Assembly: GCA_000320545.1 (NCBI GenBank)
Contig: ADNK01001287.1
Span: 1 to 35,000, forward strand
Source: Bigelowiella natans CCMP2755
Taxonomy: Eukaryota; Cercozoa; Chlorarachniophyceae
DNA length: 35,000 bases
Direction of reading: 5' to 3'
Positions 24,602 through 33,293 of this stretch are shown here, piece after piece. Every line of letters begins with the position of its first letter. Within the stretch, counting starts at the first letter, position 1. Position numbers and translations under genes: made by a program. A model generated the notes under the pieces. The model ran no database searches, was not told where the DNA came from, and saw nothing but the letters and a program-made list of their open reading frames with translations.

Positions 24602-24841
24602 GTTTATGCGCAATATTGATGTAATTCTAATCACTATTCATGGAAAATTTTGTTTTCTAAAGGAGTGCTACCGTTTCAGTAGTCGATATTATTCTTGTCC
24701 TTTTTTGTGGCATTTACTTACCTACTTTTTGGCATCGCCTCCCAACATCCCTACTACCACCACACAGAAGAAGTTTCTGAGATAGACGAGATGGAGGAAC
24801 CAGAACGACCACGCCGACCCCGTAGAAGGCTGCGAAGATAA
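19299..24841 (+). CDS. PDS5: Pds5 sister-chromatid cohesion regulator
   Basis: Ten exons (19299-19348, 19503-19548, 19630-22051, 22183-22319, 22426-22571, 22773-23021, 23203-23816, 24092-24282, 24475-24544, 24768-24841) give 1332 residues, the usual size for Pds5. The N-terminal part matches the family closely (KHKNQEVQILIALCISEIIR, then HAPDAPYDD) and the body is HEAT-type alpha solenoid. Conserved C-terminal blocks include YPENSTATLVYILSKHP. The tail alternates acidic tracts with basic SPRKS-type motifs and ends PRRPRRRLRR, like the AT-hook-bearing Pds5 tails of animals and plants. Pds5 binds cohesin (Scc1) and controls its release and acetylation in the nucleus. ATG19299 gives the short N-terminal exon. 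The exon 7 donor is ambiguous (23816 or 23762, same phase); read-through ends at TAG 23888-23890 and would drop the basic tail. Confidence 0.93.
22100..22117. repeat. Poly-C tract
   Basis: A run of C in intron 3 of PDS5, next to a TC-rich stretch. Confidence 0.85.
22708..22744. repeat. (TA)n microsatellite
   Basis: About 18 TA units lie in intron 5 (22572-22772) of PDS5, shortly before the acceptor. Confidence 0.95.
24567..24604. repeat. (GT)n microsatellite
   Basis: About 16 GT/GC units lie just after the donor of intron 9 of PDS5. Confidence 0.9.
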
Positions 24842-24928
24842 AAATTGCTCGAGGCGAATTATCGAAGCTGGATTGAACGCCCTGCTTCCTGTGCAAGAAT
24901 CGCTACTATAGTGGCGATTAGCGATCTT

Positions 24929-24960
<32 letters not shown>

Positions 24961-25513
24961 TCCAAAATAGGGTGTTTAATTACCCCAGCTGAATAGAGAA
25001 AGCAATTTGATAGAGACTAGTATTGCTTCTACTCATCATTGCTTACACGCGCACACGATGGGAAGGCCCATCGCAACCAGAAAATAGATTTACTGGTTAG
25101 CTAGCAGAATTTACATACCGTAGTAGTCGAATGTCCAATAGAGTACGTCAGGAGTAGCATCTATCAAACTTTAAGGCAATAAATAGTAATAAACGAGACG
25201 GATTGCTGAAACACAAGTCCATGCTATCTAGCATGCATGCCATCGTGACTCTGCATGCGACTTGGCGCACACTTTGAGCAGCTGCCATGTGCATGATCAC
25301 TACACCACCACTTCTTGACTCACGCAGCACAGATGGCGGACAAGGAACACATCGTATCGATCATCGAACATGCTAGCATGTATGCATTCATCGATCCGCG
25401 CTACAGGTATCTAGATGTGCTCAGCTCCAGCGATTACTAGATTAGTTGTTCAGGTCCTGCTGCTGTGCGCTGTGCCCTAGCGCGCTGCAATGTGCACTAC
25501 ACCGCTGCAGTCT

Positions 25514-25669
25514 AGCATGATAGACATGCAATACACCATGTACACGCAATGTACACATTGTGTTGCTGTGTCTATCATTAGCATGCCACCATGCTAGCAT
25601 GCTGGCCATAATAGACACAGCAATATGCTATGTACATTGCACACATTGTGCATTGCATGTCCATCATGG
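25514..25669. repeat. Imperfect long inverted repeat
   Basis: The arm at about 25516-25578 pairs with the arm at about 25608-25668. Both contain CATGATRGACATGCAAT at the outer end and GCTGTGTCTATYAT at the inner end; identity by eye is about 75-80 percent, with a two-base gap. The short loop contains the palindrome CATGCTAGCATG. This could be a foldback/MITE-like remnant or a hairpin in the 3' RNA of either neighbour. Confidence 0.8.
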
Positions 25670-25753
25670 CCTGCCAACGCACGTATGCACTTGCAAATTG
25701 CTGTGTTGTTCTCACAGCAATGCATTGTTAAAGCATGCAACGTGCTGCTGCCG

Positions 25754-25805
25754 ACTAGCTAGCTAGTCAGCCAGCTGCTGCAGCGAGACTGGCTAGCTAG
25801 CTAGT
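25754..25805. repeat. CTAGCTAG inverted repeat
   Basis: The arm ACTAGCTAGCTAG at 25754-25766 is repeated in inverted form at 25793-25805, and CCAG at 25771 pairs with CTGG at 25789. Each arm is itself palindromic, so intra-arm and inter-arm folding compete. Confidence 0.8.
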
Positions 25806-26075
25806 GAGGACCGCTCGCTTGTGCCAGAACAACCACCGAATTGCAATGGACATGGCAATGCCACACTAGCACACATGCTAGCATGCACAGCTAGACAGTG
25901 CATGGCACATGCACAATGTCACGGTGTCTGTCACAAACATCCCTGTGCAGTTATCATGACTTTAAATTTTTAAGAGAGGCATGCACATGATGGCATGTAC
26001 ATGTTCACAATGGACATAGTACTAATGTGTGGTGTGTAGTGTGCATGTAGTGTTGCGGTGTCCATCATAATTCGC

Positions 26076-28419
26076 TCATGCTGGAAGTAGACATGAATCC
26101 AATGGAGAAAATGGCACCAGAATCTGCACTTCGAGTTTTTTTATTCGAGCAAAGTTGTCATCTTCGTGGTCCACAACATTCCAAATGTGCTCAGTTTGAG
26201 ATATCCATTGTTCACCGTTTGATCTCAAGATTCCGTTCCAGGACAGCACCATTGTGACTCTGTGTGTCTTGTTGGATGTGCTTTCAAAGTTGAATGAGTC
26301 GATGATGTGGGTGCTTGCTCTCACAAGGTCTGCAGGACCTCGAAGCCAAGCCTCAAACCCCTCGAAAGTCTTGATGTTGGTGCCGCTCATCAACAAAGAG
26401 AAGTTCTGCGCCAATATTTCACGTGCAGGTTCGGCATCACGCTTTGGATCCTCAACAATGCGAAACCACTCATGAGCAAGGGCCTTGAGACGATCTTCCA
26501 CTGCAATCTGCACCTTGCTAATGTTTGATGGTGCATTGAGCCTAGCTGCATTTGCCAAGCTTGAGTGGGCTCCAGAGAGTGCTTCGTGACGTATGTAGCC
26601 ATTTACGATTTCTACTTCAAATTTGGGGTCCACCCAGCTCCCTGGGTTTGCAAAGAGATGCCGAATGTAAGGTATTGTGCTTCGTTGCTGCGTCGTGTAC
26701 ATCGACTCAACTTGCTCCTCCCAGAAATTTCCCTTATGCAACTGATACTTGAAACCAACTCCGCATCCCATCCCGGGAACCTTGCTTCTAGTTCTCGTCA
26801 CAACTCCCTTGTAGCCTGGAAGTGCAGGAGATCCAGGTAGAAGCTGGTATCCAAACTCGTCATGTTTGACATAGAGGAGCTTCTGCACCAAGACCTCGCC
26901 ATCCACCATTGTGAGGTTTCGAATCTTCGGGTTTTGCGGGTCGGTCGACACGTAGAGGCAGTCTTGTATCCATGAGCAGTCATTCTCAAAGTTCGTGATG
27001 ACGCTCCAAACCTGTCGGCAGGACGATTTCACGTCGACGAAGAATCCAACGTGGACCTCATCATGGCAGGAGCTTGGTGCAGGTTTTCGGTATCCAGCGG
27101 CCTGCATCGATCCGTTGATGATATCTCCCATCGGACCTGAGAATCATAAGTTTAGTTTTCAAATTGGCATGCGCAGGTGGTGCTGCAGCTGACACAAACT
27201 ACTATGTAGGTGACTGACCATCTTTACGAAAGACTTGAGAAGGAAGACCGCCCTCCACCCAAGCTTCATAATCTTTCTCTGAGGCCCACTCTTCAAAGAT
27301 ATTGTATTGGGTTGGATTGGAAATGCTTTTAGTCAGCTCATACTTCTTGTTTCCTCGTGCCGAGGTGCCGTTCTCGATAAGTTTATAGTGTGCGATCCGA
27401 TCCTGGAAAGCCCGTCCGAAACCATCGTAGACATTCACGGAAGTTGTGCGAAAAACAGTCGGGTTCTGCTTGCAAAACTTGTCGGAGGGGCACGGACTGA
27501 GGATATAATTTGGAATGACAACCAGAGGAATCAACCCAAGAAAGAAGCTAATGAACAAATATTTCTCTGGTCTCTGGAGAACATCAGCATTTTCCAAGGT
27601 GTTGGCTTCGTCTCTTGAGACCCTTCGCTTAGCCATGTCTCTATCTTGCTGGATCCTTTTCTTATTGTCGAATTCGACGCTCCAAATCAGGTACAGGATG
27701 TGGGTGATAGGAGTGCTAACATAAATGAGAAATTCGAGACCGAATGTTGTCACCCACGAGATTTCCCCCACAAAAAAGTTGGCGAAGATGAGTGGGAGGA
27801 TAGTAAACACAAAGTGGATGGAGTGAGCCAGTGCTGGAAGCCTATAAAGCTGTCTATTTTCGTAGATCCACTTCCGGAGAAACATGAGCGGTAATCCCAA
27901 GTCTAACATCACTCCACAGCTTTGCTCAAGTAGGGTTACTGCTTTGAGGTCTGGAACTAGGGAGACAAGACTAATGATCACCAGGATGAACGCAGTCGCT
28001 AGAACGACGTACTTCCTCTGTTTTCTCACGGTGTTGAACGAAAGCTGAATGACGATGCACCATTCGAAGAAGTTGTGCATTGCTGCTCCTATGAACAGGG
28101 GCCGGGAGAGCATCCACACCGATCGACACAGTGCGAAAGACGAAGTGAGAATCGCGTAGAATGATGAAGTGAGAACCATGGACTGTCCCCAGATCTCTCT
28201 TGCGCCATTGTAGTAAAAGAAAAGATTTGCGAAGCCGATCACGATCAGGCAAACAAACACAATAGCGTGCCCGAGAATGATTCCTTTCCCGAAGGGAGAA
28301 TCGGCTTTGTACGCCTCATAGCAGTCCGTGGAATAGCCGAAGCCTGAGCACACGGTCTCTTTGAGAGGAACAACGCAGAGAGGCGGAGGTGGAAATATAG
28401 GGGCTTCAGTCATCGACAT
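26076..28419 (-). CDS. Multi-pass membrane protein fused to ABM, SRPBCC and NTF2-like domains
   Basis: Two exons (27219-28419, 26076-27136) joined in phase 1 across an 82-bp intron (GTCAGT donor, ACTAAAC branch-like site, TTCTCAG acceptor) give 753 residues. Residues 46-248 hold seven strong hydrophobic helices and an eighth lies at about 286-307. Residues about 325-397 look like an antibiotic-biosynthesis-monooxygenase (ABM) ferredoxin-like domain (QYNIFEEWASEKDYEAWVEG). Residues about 430-572 are a polyketide-cyclase/Bet v1-like SRPBCC domain (QVWSVITNFENDCSWI, VDGEVLVQKLLYV). Residues about 627-745 are SnoaL/NTF2-like (TFEGFEAWL, QTEHIWNVV). All three soluble folds bind or rearrange hydrophobic small molecules, so a membrane-tethered polyketide, lipid or pigment-modifying protein is inferred. 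The membrane part is not a family I recognise. Alternative: two genes, with the second starting at ATG27131. Confidence 0.8.
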
Positions 28420-29677
28420 GGAAGTATGGCTTCGTTCTGGTTTTGAGTTGCTATTTCGTTTGGATTTTGGTGGACTGTGGCCGGTTGCAAAGATGGCTTG
28501 GTAGCCCAAAATGCCGGCAATTCGCCGAAAACCACTTGACTCATCCCAGCAACGCCCGGCGTCTGTGCGCGGTGTCAGATCCCTGGACTCTCCGGACGAG
28601 CGTCACCCCGGTCGCGTCAGAATGTTCTGGACTCCCGAGTTAGCACTATCCTCCCCCCTTTCTTGGCCCCTGCGACTCGACATCGCGACAAGCATAATTT
28701 CCATGGCGCAACCGCAAATCGGATGAAACCGAGGCACTTCGGGAAGGTTTTCGGAACGAGGACGCCGGTCCTCGGCCCGACGCTTTCCTGACTCCCTGGC
28801 GCGGGTGGCGTGCGCCCTTGCATTCTGCCCGTTCCCATGCGTTCTGGACGTGCGACAACCCAGAGGGCGTGCAAATCGCATTCGCTGGCTTTTGGGGTCG
28901 TCGGTGGACGATTCGAGGAAGAATTTGCCTGCAATGCCCATTTGCACAAAAGCAAGCAAATGTCCAGTCCAAATCTAGAAATGCCGTGACCGGCAAGTTG
29001 AGTGTGTGTGAAACATCCTTTCATTTTCCTTCCTTGGTAATCGACGTTGTTGTTTGAAGAGGAAACAGTGGGTGAGCATTGGCACTGCCTAATTTCTAAT
29101 CATCCTTGTGGCTACACTTTGCTTCATTCACATTCGTACATCCGTTCATTCAGGCGGGGACGGTGCAGTGCCTTTTGTGCATTGACATCGGTGTTTGTTT
29201 TGACATCCACAACTCCCTTTGGGATCATCAAACGCAAGTCATTCTTTTGCGTGCTCTGAGTGCTGCTATCTGCTGTCATCTGAAAGATCATCGCTCAAAT
29301 GAACACACTGTTCACATTTTTTTTCCTTCAGGCAAGCACTGCCATGGAATTTCATGTCTGCCATCTGCACTCATAATTTCGCGTCCATCCCTCTCTTCTG
29401 TGGCATTTGATCACAATGTCACAGCCTGCACAACTGCAGGACAAAGTGACAGCGACTGCACAAAGCCAAAGAAACGAAAAGCTTCATCTACACTGTGTCA
29501 TTTAACAACAAAGTCGCAGAACACAGAACAACCACGCACGCATGTGCACTTTCCAGCTTTGCAACATCTAGTACAAACAGCAACGCAACGAGTTTTGCTT
29601 CCACTCTGCGTTATCATTGCATAGAATTTCATGTTTGTGCGCAACATACATGCCTGATCATTGTACGCATCATGTAA
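28420..29677. other. Promoter side of fusion gene; no gene seen
   Basis: This contains the upstream region of the fusion membrane gene (-) and the sequence before the LINE fragment (+). Open frames here have no recognisable domain and overlap on both strands. The GC-rich part (28500-28880) is probably the promoter and 5' untranslated region; the AT-richer part (29040-29677) may belong to the degraded body of the retroelement, but no reverse transcriptase motif is visible. Confidence 0.45.
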
Positions 29678-30787
29678 AAACATGCTCTTGCTTCTCACCT
29701 GAGATTGCAAAAGAAGCGAAGGTTTTTGTTAAGGTTGTGTTATTCCAGACACCTTGTACCGCTAAACGTCAGACTGAAATTTTACAAATCATGGTTCCTT
29801 GCATCCAGCAGATACGCTGCTCCAATATGGAGATCACGAAGAAACATACGAATAAAACAGATGGATTCCATGGAATCCCAAACCCTGAAACGTATATTGG
29901 GATTACCTGGATCCATCTCCAACGACGTCCCCCACGTCCTCACTGGCACGTTGCCACCCCGACATCAAACTAAAGTGCAGTGTGCTAAATCATGGTTGCG
30001 CACTAACGCATGGATCGACACAGGCAGCGGTCCTCAAATCCATGAGGGAATAAATGATTGGAGCAGTTATGGCTTCATCATTGAAAATCGAAAAGTGTCA
30101 GATGGCACATCGTGGATTGATGTGCCCACACACACGTGGAACAAAGCATCCTTGTTTCGACGGCTCAAATCGATCACTGACGACTTGTTAGGTGACGAAT
30201 TGCCCACCGTTTTGGCGACAACAGAGGCGCTGAAAAAAGAACTGAAAAAACATCACAAGGTGATGAAATCTTGTGCTTTCAACGAATTCGAAGAGGAATG
30301 GTCCAATGATTCATTGCGCGCTGTGCATCTCAAGAATCTTGGTTTCCTCCCGTCATCTTCGATCACCGGCATCAAACTGAAACTTCCAAGTGTTGCTACA
30401 TCATGGATGCGCGCCATCTGTGGTGTCGGCAATCTTGGCAAATTCATGCTGTCACGTGGACAATGCACAGAGGAAGATGCCACGTGCGATGCATGTGGCA
30501 TCCTGAAGGACATGGATCATCTCCTGCAATGTCCAACACATGGTCGAGAACAAATCAGATTGTGCAATCAAATGCGCGCGATCATGAATCGCAATGACGA
30601 CACGAACCGGTTGACAAAGGCTGAAATTGAATCCAGAACTGCTGCGCGCAGTGCGCGGCAACATCGGTCGCATGAGGACGCTTTCAAATGCATGAAACAC
30701 ATTGTGGCAGAAACCAACAGATGCAACATTAGCGCTGTAGCCGCTGCATTGCACAGCTACATCAGGATGACCATTGAAAAAATTTAA
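29678..30787 (+). mobile_element. 5'-truncated non-LTR retrotransposon (LINE) fragment
   Basis: A 370-codon open frame begins right after an in-frame stop (29675-29677). Its start matches the region downstream of the reverse transcriptase active site of LINE proteins: LNVRLKFYKSWFLASSRYAA, then W-R-S-R and QTLKRILGLPG (the usual LxxRxxxxYKxxxxPxxxYG...RRILGxP pattern). Near the C-terminus lies the LINE-type zinc knuckle CDACGILKDMDHLLQC (C-x2-C-x7-H-x4-C). The YADD catalytic box and endonuclease are absent, so the copy is truncated and could not move by itself. The long frame has no stops or shifts, so the insertion is young or the fragment is kept. No poly-A tail or target-site duplication was identified. 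It ends about 190 bp from the tail of the PAM68-like gene. Confidence 0.75.
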
Positions 30788-30972
30788 TTCTTCATTACAT
30801 CCGTCTCACATATTTAATTTTTAGTTCCAACATAAGGTAAAGTATGTGCAAGTTACGATGTCACGATGATAGCCTGGGCTTACAACGCACTTGTACAACG
30901 TATAGTGTACAGCAGATAATACGGGCACTGCCGAGCCCTGATTGAGGGAAGTCTAAAACGCACCACAGCTCT

Positions 30973-32596
30973 CTATTCGCCACCATTTCGTATGCGCGCC
31001 CATATAACTGGAAGATTGATTCGAAACTCCTCCACACCTAAAGCGCTCCCTGGTCGCATGGGATCCCAGCTGTACCATCATGATTAGAGGAAGAATCGTG
31101 TTGAGCAAATGCCGTCGTGTACGTTTTTAAGGTGCGCAATGTGAAAATCTCTCCCACGCACACGTAAATCCATGCATGAGGTGCATATGTTGGTGATACC
31201 TGGCCGAGAGCGCTCCATATGAGATTCCAAGCAGACCACCTCCGATGAAGAACACCTGAGATGTAGTGAAGCAGTTTTACGCATGCGTTGTCCGTTTCTC
31301 GACGATATGGTCGTTGCTTTCGGCGGCGGACGAATTCCTCTCCCCCTCCATTCAATGAAGACAAAAGCTGATTCAAAATTCATTGGCATTGTGTCGTGAG
31401 AATTGTGATCGACCTGAGACAAGTACACTCCCCACATCGGAATCTCGATGCCTTTTGTTACCTAGATGAAGAAAAGAAAGGAAAATATTTTAGGCTAGGG
31501 TGAGATTTAAAAACACACAAACACAAACGCATGTACATTATTCTTTTTAAAAATCTAATGGCACCAGCATGAATAGGATGCTCGCCAATTTGTTCGAAGA
31601 GACGCGCATCAAAGCGGTTGTAGCTATAATCACCCAGCTTAAATCCGATCCCTCCGCTCTATAATCTACTCTCATCATGACTGCATGACAGTGCGGACAG
31701 AATGCATTCGGGTGGGGAAAGGAAATGTGTGCGCACCCGGAGGACATAGAATAGGGGAAGTAGGAGTATTCCTGAGAAGGTCGGCACGCCAGCGAAAGCA
31801 AGAATTCGGTAGAGGATGCGAGTGCTCACCTAGTCAACGTGAAAGATTGTGAATTCGTATGTGCGTGTGTGCGCCTCTGACCCAACAGCCTGTGTTGTCA
31901 TCCAGTAATTACCAGCTCTGCAGCTGCCGATCGCTGCGTCGAGGATTCAACGACCTGGGTTCCTATTTCACAGGAAATGACGAGAAGAGGTGAGAATGTT
32001 TGTAAGGGCATTGCCTTTCCTAAACTCTTTCACCCCTCTCTCCTAGTAGCAAAGTACTTGTCATTTGATTCCTGGACTCCATCTCTTCCATCGCAGCTTT
32101 GATCTCCTCGGCAGACATTGTGTCCGGGTTGCCGTATTTTTTACGCTTACTCGAGGTCTAATATGGCATACCGCGTTTGCTTCGTCAGAGGTGTCAAATG
32201 TTGTGGCGAAAGTTCAAGAATTCATTCGTTGCTATTGGTGGCGATGATGATGACGACGATAACAACGATGGTAGCGACCTTGGAATCTGTTTTTGGCTCC
32301 TCTCCAAACCCCTTAAAATCATTGTTGGCTGCGCGCACAGAGAGGATCTCAGTCAGTCTTGGAGGTGCGGAGAGAAATGGAGACCGTGAAGTAGAGGAGG
32401 GCTGTTGCTGCTGCTGCTGCTGCTGTCGCCGTACCATCGGCGTACGGCATAGAGTATATGATTGTCTCGTGGTAATAGTGCGTCTCAGCGCGGAGCGAGG
32501 AGAGAAGGAAGCGGACAAAAGACAGGCGCAGGATGCCAGGACCACCACGATGATTACAGCCACGGGTGCCCTCGAAGTACGCGTTGCCCACGTCAT
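30973..32596 (-). CDS. PAM68: PAM68-like photosystem II assembly protein, plastid-targeted
   Basis: Seven exons (32279-32596, 32058-32157, 31913-31962, 31737-31829, 31414-31461, 31200-31255, 30973-31069) give 253 residues, all phases matching. The mature part carries the PAM68/DUF3464 pattern: RILAFAGVPTFSG with a first membrane helix (about 165-185), KGIEIPMWGVYL, a second helix FFIGGGLLGISYGALSASWD (about 205-224, the Ser222 codon split by an intron) and RPGSALGVEEFRINLP. In plants and cyanobacteria PAM68 helps assemble photosystem II in the thylakoid. The N-terminus is two-part: a hydrophobic signal (VAVIIVVVLASCACLLSASF) and then a basic Ser/Gln-rich stretch with eight Gln (encoded by CTG/CAG repeats at 32403-32425). 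This fits import into a secondary plastid, with Phe after SAS in place of the classic ASAFAP. Confidence 0.88.
32403..32425. repeat. CAG/CTG triplet repeat (poly-Gln)
   Basis: About seven to eight CAG codons on the minus strand encode a poly-Gln run in the transit region of the PAM68-like protein. Confidence 0.85.
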
Positions 32597-33293
32597 CTTT
32601 CGAACGTGGGTAAGAGCAGTGGGGAATTGGCTAGAGCTCCGATTCTAGAGTGTTCATTTTGAAATGCAAGATGTTATTTACAGTAAGGAATTCTCAGGAT
32701 GTTGGACCTCTTCTCATGTTGTTTTACCACCCCCTCTCCCTTGAATTAAGGACCCCTCCCCCGCGACAAAGATGGAAAACACCGGGATGCAAAGCTCAAT
32801 CAAAACGCCTTTTTCGTGAGGCTGTGGAGGTAAGGGTATGTTTGGCCTACACCTACCGGTCACGAAGCCACGGATGGAGAGGAGGCGAGGGGGGATACCT
32901 GGGCTCTTTTCGATCTCTTTCTCGGATTCACAAGTTTTTAAGCGAAAAAGAGCGCAAATTCCCTGCATTCCGGCACGTAATTCCAGCCGTTGATGTCCAA
33001 AATTAAGAGCTACATCTGTGGTCAAAGGCATCAAGCGTAATGATTAACCAAATTGGCCAGTATTCTCTCTTGCGACAGGGCCTTCGGTAAACATCAGTCC
33101 GAAAATCTAGGCAGATCTATTATTTTTCAGAATACTTTGATATAATATATTGCGACACGAATAAAGCGGGATTTCAATCCAGAAATGCCAACAGACGACA
33201 CCGGAGCCCCGGTAGAGGAGTACCAAAAACATGGGTATTTTGGTATGCGACATGCAAAAATGCCCCAATATATACAATATTTCTCCTGCCGTC
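32597..33293. promoter_or_regulatory. Head-to-head gap, shared promoter region
   Basis: The gap lies between the divergent PAM68-like (-) and AttH-like (+) genes. AT-rich DNA with CAATATATACAATATT at about 33266-33281 lies just before the chosen start of the plus-strand gene and could serve as a TATA region. No coding segment is supported. Confidence 0.45.

Larger units (their letters stand above)
24842..26075. other. Tail-to-tail spacer dense in palindromes
   Basis: No gene is seen in about 1.2 kb between the 3' ends of PDS5 (+) and the fusion membrane protein (-). A (TA)n run lies at 24934-24960. From about 25080 the sequence is dominated by words such as GCTAGC, GCATGC, TGTACA and TGCACA. 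It contains three copies of CATGCTAGCATG, a roughly 155-bp inverted repeat and a CTAGCTAG hairpin, all listed separately. Confidence 0.75.

Noticed and set aside
24842-26075. CRISPR array or centromere satellite
   Set aside because: The repeats are short palindromes at irregular spacing, without unit length or spacers, in a gene-dense eukaryotic setting.
26076-27131. Separate SRPBCC gene starting at ATG27131
   Set aside because: The splice in front of it is in phase with the membrane-protein exon, and the upstream frame stops soon after a donor; kept only as an alternative.
28603-29024. Three overlapping minus-strand open frames
   Set aside because: They overlap one another in all frames with no domain; this is GC-rich promoter-side DNA with few stops.
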